From: Candidatus Zhuqueibacterota bacterium
Lineage (GTDB): Bacteria; Zhuqueibacterota; Zhuqueibacteria; Residuimicrobiales; Krinioviventaceae
NCBI GenBank assembly: GCA_016934825.1
Contig: JAFGSB010000043.1
Coordinates: forward strand, 1-49,651
DNA length: 49,651 nucleotides
Direction of reading: 5' to 3'
In this document: positions 44,017 to 49,651 of the stretch, piece after piece
Layout: every line of letters starts with the position of its first letter
Position numbering within the stretch: position 1 is the stretch's first letter
Notes under the pieces: model-generated
What the model saw: the letters and a program-made list of their open reading frames with translations, nothing else
Database searches by the model: none
What the model was told of the DNA's origin: nothing
Translations under genes and position numbers: made by a program

Positions 44017-47000
44017 ATGCCGAAAATAGATGACATAAATAAAGTGATGATTATAGGTTCGGGACCGATCATAATCGGTCAGGCGTGCGAATTCGATTAT
44101 TCTGGAACCCAGGCATGCAAAGCCCTGCGGTCGTTGGGTTATAAAATAATTCTGGTCAATTCCAATCCCGCGACGATCATGACCGATCCCGGAATGGCCG
44201 ACATCACCTACATTGAGCCGCTCAATATCGATTATCTCGCCAAAATTATTGAAAAGGAACGTCCCGACGCGCTGCTGCCGAACCTGGGCGGTCAAACCGG
44301 ATTGAATATGTCATCGGAACTGGCAAAACGGGGTATTTTACAAAAATACGGCGTCAAAGTCATCGGCGTGAACATCGACGCCATCGAACGCGGCGAGGAC
44401 CGCACCGCTTTTAAAAACACCATGACCAAACTCGGCATCGAAACGCCCCGCAGTAAAGCGGTCAATTCGGTAGAGGAAGCGGAAAAAACAGCCGAAGAAT
44501 TGGGTTACCCGGTTGTCATCCGTCCGGCGTATACCATGGGCGGCACCGGCGGCGGACTGGTTTACAACGTTGAAGAATTACAGACTATTGCCGCGAGGGG
44601 ACTCTCTGCCAGCCTTGTCAACCAGGTGCTGATCGAAGAATCGGTGCTGGGCTGGGAAGAACTGGAACTGGAAGTTGTTCGCGACGCCAAAAACCAGATC
44701 ATCACCGTCTGTTTCATCGAAAACGTCGACGCAATGGGAATTCATACCGGCGATTCATACTGTACCGCGCCCATGCTGACCATCGATCCCGTACTGCAAA
44801 AACGGCTGCAAAAATATTCTTACGATATTGTTGAGGCCATCGAGGTGATCGGCGGCACCAACATCCAGTTTGCCCACGATCCCAAAACCGGCCGCGTTGT
44901 GGTAATAGAAATCAATCCGCGCACCTCGCGGTCGTCCGCGCTGGCATCCAAAGCCACCGGATTCCCGATTGCTTTTGTATCCTCCCTGCTGGCCGGGGGT
45001 ATGACCATGGACGAAATTCCCTACTGGCGCAAGGGGACACTGGAAAAGTACGAACCGTACGGCGATTATGTTGTCGTCAAATTCGCCCGCTGGGCCTTTG
45101 AAAAATTCGAGGGCGTCGAGGACAAACTGGGCACGCAGATGCGCGCCGTTGGCGAAGTGATGAGTATCGGCAAGAATTACAAGGAGGCCCTGCAAAAGGC
45201 CATCCGCTCTCTGGAAATCGGCCGCTACGGGCTGGGATTCGCCAAAGATTTTAACCGGAAATCCCTGGACGAATTATATAAAATGCTGAGTACGGCAACA
45301 AGCGAACGCCAGTTCATCATGTATGAGGCGTTACGCAAGGGCGCGGACACCCAAAAACTGTATCGGCTGACTCACATCAAACCCTGGTTCATCGAACAGA
45401 TGCGGGAACTGGTAAAACTGGAAACTGACATCCTGAAATACAAGGGCGGCCTGCCGCCGGACGACCTGCTCATTCGCGCCAAAAAGGACGGCTTTGCCGA
45501 TAAATACCTTGCCAAACTTTTGAATATTCCGGAAAAGGGTATTCGCGAAAAACGCCTGTCACTGGGAGCGGCGGAGGCGTGGGAGCCCGTACCGGTGAGC
45601 GGCGTGGAAAACGCGGACTATTACTATTCGACCTATAACGCGCCAGATAAAGTCAGCGTCAGCGATCAAAAAAAGATCATGGTGCTGGGCGGCGGCCCCA
45701 ACCGCATCGGCCAGGGCATAGAATTTGACTATTGCTGCGTGCACGCGGCGTTCGCGATCAGGGAATCGGGTTACGAGTCCATTATGATCAACTGCAACCC
45801 GGAAACCGTGTCCACGGATTACGACACATCCGACAAATTGTATTTCGAACCATTGACCGTGGAAGATGTGCTGAGCATTTACAACAAGGAAAAACCGGAA
45901 GGCGTTATCGTCCAGTTCGGCGGGCAGACGCCGCTGAACATTGCCGCCGAACTGGCCGATAACGGGGTTCACGTATTGGGCACCACGCCGGAAACCATCG
46001 ACCTGGCCGAGGACCGAGACCGGTTCCGCAAGATCATGCAAAAACTGGGCATCCCGCAACCGGATTCGGGCATGGCCAGCACCCTGCCGGAAGCGCTGGA
46101 GATCGCGAAAAAGATCGGCTACCCGTTAATGGTGCGTCCCTCCTACGTTCTGGGCGGCCGGGCCATGATGATTATACTGGACGAAAACATGCTGAAAAAA
46201 TACATCGAGGCGGCCGTTGACGTGTCCCCGGAACGGCCGATCCTGATCGACAAGTTTTTGGAGAACGCCATCGAAGTCGAAGCCGACGCCATTGCCGACG
46301 GCACTGACGCGTTTGTCCCGGCCATCATGGAGCATATCGAATACGCCGGCATCCATTCCGGGGACTCGGCGTGCGTCATCCCGACGGTGGGCATCAGGGA
46401 AGAACACCTGAAAACCATTTACCGTTACACCCGGCAGATCGCCACGGAACTGCATGTGGTCGGTTTGATGAACATTCAGTACGCCATCGCCGACGACGTG
46501 GTGTATATCCTCGAAGCCAATCCCCGCGCCTCACGGACCGTGCCGCTGGTGTCCAAGGTGTGCAATATCCCCATGGCCAAAATCGCGACGCAGATCATGA
46601 TGGGTAAAAAACTGGCTGATTTTGGTTTAAAGGACAGGAAATTCAAACATTTTGGCGTTAAGGAAGCGGTGTTCCCGTTCAACATGTTCCCGGAAGTCGA
46701 CCCGGTGCTGGGGCCGGAGATGCGCTCCACCGGCGAAGTGCTGGGTATGGCGGATTCGTTCGGACTGGCCGTATTCAAATCCCAGGAAGCCGCCGGCGGC
46801 GCACTGCCGACAAAAGGCGCGGTGCTGATCACCATTGCAGACCGGGACAAAGACGGCATTTTAGACGCGGCGAAACGGTTCAAAGACCTGGGATTTAAAA
46901 TCCTGGCGACCACCGGCACGCAAAAGTTCCTGGCGGAAAACGGCATTGAATCGCAGCGTGTGCAAAAGCTGGTCGAGGGCCGGCCGCACATCGCCGACGC

Positions 47001-47217
47001 CATCAAGAACGGCGAGATACAGTTGATCGTCAATACCCCCAAAGGCAAACTGAGCGAGATGGACGATTCCTACCTGCGCAAGGCGGCGATCAGTTACAAA
47101 ATACCCTATATCACCACCACCACCGCGGCTCGCGCCGCGGCCATCGGCATCGCCGCGGTGAAAAGCGGCAAAGCCGAAGTCAAATCGCTGCAGGAGTATC
47201 ATAAAGAGATTGAGTAG
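44017..47217 (+). CDS. carB: Carbamoyl-phosphate synthase large subunit
   Basis: 1066 aa, full length. It makes carbamoyl phosphate from bicarbonate, ammonia (delivered by CarA) and two ATP for pyrimidine and arginine synthesis. Two homologous halves are visible: the first begins KVMIIGSGPIIIGQACEFDYSG with ATP-grasp RPAYTMGGTGGG, the second begins KIMVLGGGPNRIGQGIEFDY with RPSYVLGGRAM; an oligomerisation region lies between (about 400-550). The last ~130 residues are the MGS-like allosteric domain (GAVLITIADRDK ... TTTAARAAAIG). AAAAGGAG lies just before the ATG. carA is not adjacent, so the subunits are encoded apart. G+C-rich codon use like the hut operon. Confidence 0.97.
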   Translation: MPKIDDINKVMIIGSGPIIIGQACEFDYSGTQACKALRSLGYKIILVNSNPATIMTDPGMADITYIEPLNIDYLAKIIEKERPDALLPNLGGQTGLNMSSELAKRGILQKYGVKVIGVNIDAIERGEDRTAFKNTMTKLGIETPRSKAVNSVEEAEKTAEELGYPVVIRPAYTMGGTGGGLVYNVEELQTIAARGLSASLVNQVLIEESVLGWEELELEVVRDAKNQIITVCFIENVDAMGIHTGDSYCTAPMLTIDPVLQKRLQKYSYDIVEAIEVIGGTNIQFAHDPKTGRVVVIEINPRTSRSSALASKATGFPIAFVSSLLAGGMTMDEIPYWRKGTLEKYEPYGDYVVVKFARWAFEKFEGVEDKLGTQMRAVGEVMSIGKNYKEALQKAIRSLEIGRYGLGFAKDFNRKSLDELYKMLSTATSERQFIMYEALRKGADTQKLYRLTHIKPWFIEQMRELVKLETDILKYKGGLPPDDLLIRAKKDGFADKYLAKLLNIPEKGIREKRLSLGAAEAWEPVPVSGVENADYYYSTYNAPDKVSVSDQKKIMVLGGGPNRIGQGIEFDYCCVHAAFAIRESGYESIMINCNPETVSTDYDTSDKLYFEPLTVEDVLSIYNKEKPEGVIVQFGGQTPLNIAAELADNGVHVLGTTPETIDLAEDRDRFRKIMQKLGIPQPDSGMASTLPEALEIAKKIGYPLMVRPSYVLGGRAMMIILDENMLKKYIEAAVDVSPERPILIDKFLENAIEVEADAIADGTDAFVPAIMEHIEYAGIHSGDSACVIPTVGIREEHLKTIYRYTRQIATELHVVGLMNIQYAIADDVVYILEANPRASRTVPLVSKVCNIPMAKIATQIMMGKKLADFGLKDRKFKHFGVKEAVFPFNMFPEVDPVLGPEMRSTGEVLGMADSFGLAVFKSQEAAGGALPTKGAVLITIADRDKDGILDAAKRFKDLGFKILATTGTQKFLAENGIESQRVQKLVEGRPHIADAIKNGEIQLIVNTPKGKLSEMDDSYLRKAAISYKIPYITTTTAARAAAIGIAAVKSGKAEVKSLQEYHKEIE

Positions 47218-47419
47218 GATGTTCGAGAGGGTTTTTCAGGTGCGACGCATTTGAAGTGCGGCGCACATATTTATATACGTGTTCATCTGTGTGGATCAGT
47301 GGCTGAAAATTTGTTTTTTTGCCACAGATGAAACACGGATCGAACACGGATTTTCAATTTACGTGCGACTTTTTTAATGAGTCATACATGACCAGCCTTA
47401 ATTAACATCAGGCTTTTAT
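47218..47419. other. Intergenic stretch after carB
   Basis: Holds a hairpin GTGCGACGCA / TGCGGCGCAC (47240-47249 and 47257-47266, one mismatch) that may mark the end of the carB transcript, and a GCCACAGATGAAACACGGAT...AACACGGAT sequence (about 47321-47352), a kind of low-complexity intergenic repeat. No gene. Confidence 0.5.
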
Positions 47420-47454
47420 GATTTCTCGTCGCTGCGCTCCTCGAAATGACAGAG
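47420..47454. repeat. GTCATTTCGA repeat, right arm only
   Basis: GATTTCTCGTCGCTGCGCTC... ending CGAAATGACAGAG, the same right arm as in the complete copies at 47884 and 48048. The next left arm starts at 47515. Confidence 0.7.
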
Positions 47455-47514
47455 TGGGTGTTGTTAGGATATGGTTTTTCACTACTGCGCTCCATATTTT
47501 CCTAAACGAAAGTA

Positions 47515-47546
47515 TCTGTCATTTCGACCGCAGGGAGAAATCCTGG
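47515..47546. repeat. GTCATTTCGA repeat, left arm overlapping the GIY-YIG gene end
   Basis: TCTGTCATTTCGACCGCAGGGAGAAATCCTGG. Read on the minus strand its GATTTCTCCCTGCGGTCGAAATGA encodes the last residues (DFSLRSK) and the stop of the GIY-YIG gene. Confidence 0.75.
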
Positions 47547-47839
47547 TACAAATCAGCTAACAGATCATTCCATCCCGGATTCATTGATTCAACCAGTTTA
47601 TTCTTTTTTTCTCTACGCCATTTTTTTAATTGTTTCTCTCTTGCTATGGCATCCCGGATGTCATCATATTCCTCAAAATATACCAATTTATTGACATTAT
47701 ACTTTGCTGTAAATCCATTTGTTATTTTATATTTGTGTTCAAAATATCTGCGTTCAAGACTGTTGGTTACCCCAATATACAGGACCCTGTTATTCCAGTT
47801 TGCCATAAAATATACATAATACAATTCTGTTTTGGACAT
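47519..47839 (-). CDS. GIY-YIG-domain nuclease, repeat-associated
   Basis: 106 aa single-domain protein. YYVYFM (residues 7-12) and LYIGVTNSLERR (about 20-31) give the GIY-YIG motif with its catalytic Arg, then a Tyr/His region (RYFEHKYK), and REKQLKKWRREKK near 68. Proteins of this UPF0213/UvrC-like group are small, stand-alone, and of uncertain substrate; several bind or cut branched or repeated DNA. The last seven residues and stop lie inside a GTCATTTCGA repeat arm, and further copies sit on both sides. The Shine-Dalgarno site is weak. A repeat-mobilising or repeat-processing role is possible but inferred. Confidence 0.85.
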   Translation of the reverse strand: MSKTELYYVYFMANWNNRVLYIGVTNSLERRYFEHKYKITNGFTAKYNVNKLVYFEEYDDIRDAIAREKQLKKWRREKKNKLVESMNPGWNDLLADLYQDFSLRSK

Positions 47840-47883
47840 AAGATTTCTTATTACTTTATTCCCGCCCTGCCAAAATACTCAAA

Positions 47884-47986
47884 TCTGTCATTTCGAACGC
47901 AGTGAGAAATCTTGAATTGTTTTGTGCGAATGGATATTTTAAAAGGTTTCAAGATTTCTCGTCGCTTCGCTCCTCGAAATGACAGA
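47884..47986. repeat. GTCATTTCGA bipartite inverted repeat upstream of the GIY-YIG gene
   Basis: Left arm TCTGTCATTTCGAACGCAGTGAGAAATCTTG and right arm CAAGATTTCTCGTCGCTTCG... ending CGAAATGACAGA with a spacer of about 36 bases; a complete copy 45 bases upstream of the nuclease start. Confidence 0.78.
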
Positions 47987-48047
47987 CTATGGGTGGCTGG
48001 AACCGCATTTGGCACATTTCGTTCTCAGCTCTCACTACGCGACAAGC

Positions 48048-48152
48048 TCTGTCATTTCGACCGGAGGGAGAAATCTTTGATTTGATTTGACGCGATACGT
48101 AACAATTAAAGGTTAAAAATTTCTCGTCGCTGCGCTCCTCGAAATGACAGAG
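48048..48152. repeat. GTCATTTCGA bipartite inverted repeat
   Basis: Left arm TCTGTCATTTCGACCGGAGGGAGAAATCTTTG, right arm AAATTTCTCGTCGCTGCGCTC... ending CGAAATGACAGAG. The fourth repeat unit in this 750-base cluster. Confidence 0.78.
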
Positions 48153-48219
48153 TATGGTTGTTGGAGCTTGAAATTACAGCTATGTTTGGATATAAAACGA
48201 AAATATTCCTGTAATGAAA

Positions 48220-49614
48220 TTACCTGACTAACATAATCTTACGCATATCACTAAAATCCGCAGTGATTAATTTTAAAAAATACACACCACTTGAAACCTG
48301 GGTGGAATAATCGTCAAGACCATTCCAGGTCATTTTATAATACCCGGCGACCGTAAACGAGTTCAGCAGAGTTTTCACAACTTTACCGTTTAGATTATAT
48401 ATCAACAATTTCACATCTGTATCTTTCGGGATATTAAATTCGATGGTCGTTTCCGGATTGAACGGATTCGGATAATTTTGCATCAGGGCAAAATCATCGG
48501 GTACCGGGTTAACGCCGGAAACAGAAATCGGCCCGTAAAATTCACTATTTCCATTTGTTGATATTTCTTCAATCTTGTACCAATATAAAATATTGTCCTT
48601 TACTTTACGGTCATTAAAAGAGTATTCCTGATGGGGTGTGCTGTTGCCCTGTGATGGAATGATTGTTTCGGATATTCTTTCATAACCAATATTTTCATCT
48701 GTACTTTTCCAGATGTGAAAACCTTGACAATCAATTTCGCTTTCAGTAGACCATGATATGATAACACCATATTCTTTACTTGAACCAGCACTAAAGTTTG
48801 ATAACTGTACGGGTAAAGAACCGTCATAATGAGCTTCAGCCACGTCACTTGGCTCCCAGCCAACTTTATATGCTTTTGCTTTGATTGTACAAGGATTGGT
48901 AATGTGAATTGGCCCTGTGTAAGGAATGTCACTTTCATCAGGGTCACTTTCATCTATTGTATAATAAATACTTACACCAGGAGTAGTACATTCGATGTAA
49001 ACATCTTGTGCTGTACTATATGTTCCTGCAGGTGGAACAAACGTTGGTGTAGCAATACTACCAGATTCTTGTAGTTGAAAATAAAACAAACAACTATCTT
49101 CAATTGTAGAGGTAACATTGTTTTTTAAATAAGCTATAAGTTTGTACAAACCGGAAATTTTATCATTCAATGAATATTGAATAGGATAAATTGATTCATC
49201 AATCAAACCATCAAGGTCATCGTCAATGCCATTACTAATATTACTTTCAGTATTATAAGGTATACTATAATAACTATTCCATTCCTGATATGTTGTTGCT
49301 ATGTTTCCTAATAGTGGAATAAATACATTAGAAGTATTGCTTTGTACCGTTATATTAACAGTTCTAATATTGTAGTTTTCATTTGTATCAACATTCTTTA
49401 ATTTTAATTCAATTTGTCCATTGTAATTTGTTGTACCACTATTTGAAACTAATAAAGAAAGTTGTACACTATCTATTGAAGTAACTGAATAACCAAAATC
49501 AACATTTGGTGTATAGTAAACAACACCTGCATCACAAAGTTGATATTTAATTCCATAATTTTTTGTGCCATCCCAAGAATATAATAAGCCAAATTTGTGA
49601 TAACTAGTGTTATG
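48220..49614 (-). CDS. Secreted T9SS-tailed protein with chitobiase-like module, 5' end interrupted
   Basis: The frame is open for 465 codons but the first in-frame candidate start is a TTG at 49206; codons upstream to 49614 still read as protein (YHKFGLLYSWDG, YYTPNVDFGYSV, SNGIDDDLDGLIDES with Asp-rich calcium-type loop) and are stopped by TGA at 49615-49617, near the window edge. The gene therefore begins further right and carries a frameshift or stop, or an assembly error. Downstream features: a CHB_HEX_C-like module (TPTFVPPAGTYSTAQDVYIE, YYTIDESDP, TIKAKAYKVGWEPSD), an Fn3-like stretch (VIISWSTESEIDCQGFHIW), and a T9SS tail with YPNPFNPETTIEF ending KIMLVR. More AT-rich than most of the window. 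Function not assignable. Confidence 0.7.
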   Translation of the reverse strand, partial: HNTSYHKFGLLYSWDGTKNYGIKYQLCDAGVVYYTPNVDFGYSVTSIDSVQLSLLVSNSGTTNYNGQIELKLKNVDTNENYNIRTVNITVQSNTSNVFIPLLGNIATTYQEWNSYYSIPYNTESNISNGIDDDLDGLIDESIYPIQYSLNDKISGLYKLIAYLKNNVTSTIEDSCLFYFQLQESGSIATPTFVPPAGTYSTAQDVYIECTTPGVSIYYTIDESDPDESDIPYTGPIHITNPCTIKAKAYKVGWEPSDVAEAHYDGSLPVQLSNFSAGSSKEYGVIISWSTESEIDCQGFHIWKSTDENIGYERISETIIPSQGNSTPHQEYSFNDRKVKDNILYWYKIEEISTNGNSEFYGPISVSGVNPVPDDFALMQNYPNPFNPETTIEFNIPKDTDVKLLIYNLNGKVVKTLLNSFTVAGYYKMTWNGLDDYSTQVSSGVYFLKLITADFSDMRKIMLVR

Positions 49615-49651
49615 TCAACTGGATAATGTTGGGTAAAATTATTGACTTTTA

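Noticed and set aside
47420-48152. Repeat cluster as a CRISPR array
   Set aside because: The units are bipartite inverted repeats about 100 bases long with variable spacing and no cas genes nearby.
1-49651. tRNA, rRNA, riboswitch or replication origin
   Set aside because: No cloverleaf-like segment, rRNA stretch, known riboswitch core or DnaA-box cluster was recognised by eye; a covariance-model scan would be needed to be certain.

Overview
The window reads as a chromosomal fragment of a Gram-negative bacterium of the Fibrobacterota-Chlorobiota-Bacteroidota (FCB) group, most likely a Calditrichota/KSB1- or Marinimicrobia-like lineage rather than a true Bacteroidete. Evidence: several secreted proteins end in a type IX secretion (T9SS) C-terminal domain with a YPNPFNP-type motif; a PorV-family outer-membrane protein is present; a TonB-dependent receptor has a carboxypeptidase-like N-terminal domain but no SusD partner; and Shine-Dalgarno sites are plentiful. 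The lineage call is inference; no rRNA or tRNA gene was recognised.

Layout. 1-4.1 kb: an exported polysaccharide-lyase-like protein and an M14 carboxypeptidase (both minus), a 48-aa membrane protein, then a DksA-finger/SpoIIE phosphatase fusion (plus). 4.3-8.2 kb: a 1292-aa secreted protein with six GEVED-type modules and a T9SS tail. 8.2-9.4 kb: a gene-free block of nested repeats. 9.4-16.2 kb: a complete histidine-to-glutamate operon hutU-ftcD-hutI-hutH, using the one-carbon-saving FtcD route instead of HutG. 16.6-21.6 kb (minus): a PEGA protein, a PQQ-propeller lipoprotein and a 972-aa metallopeptidase-like/TolB-propeller/Omp85-barrel fusion. 22.2-22.8 kb: a nucleotidyltransferase with a small partner, toxin-antitoxin-like. 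23.3-25.5 kb: a two-gene ABC exporter. 25.8-28.5 kb (minus): a GNAT acetyltransferase, then a DoxX/Tat-exported Gfo-Idh-MocA pair. 29.1-31.0 kb (minus): a KamA-like radical SAM protein with a long N-terminal extension.

31.6-38.8 kb is the most system-like part: a FadR-type GntR regulator with its own operator, followed by a TonB-dependent receptor, a 712-aa T9SS-tailed protein and a PorV-like protein in one operon, facing a secreted GH5 glycanase with a T9SS tail (39.1-41.1 kb). It looks like a SusD-less glycan-acquisition locus. 41.3-43.6 kb (minus) carries an M1-like peptidase lipoprotein, a YCII protein and a small two-helix membrane protein broken at a G8 tract. 44.0-47.2 kb is carB. 47.2-48.2 kb is a cluster of GTCATTTCGA-type inverted repeats surrounding a GIY-YIG nuclease gene whose last codons lie inside a repeat arm. 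The right edge is a T9SS-tailed protein whose 5' end is interrupted.

The dispersed repeat families are the main non-coding structure: bipartite GTCATTTCGA inverted repeats (about nine full or partial copies), a roughly 77-bp CGCCCCGGGG-ended element (two copies, one nested in another repeat), CAACAAGGGGC hairpins downstream of genes, and degenerate AACACGCGGAAAAAC sequences.
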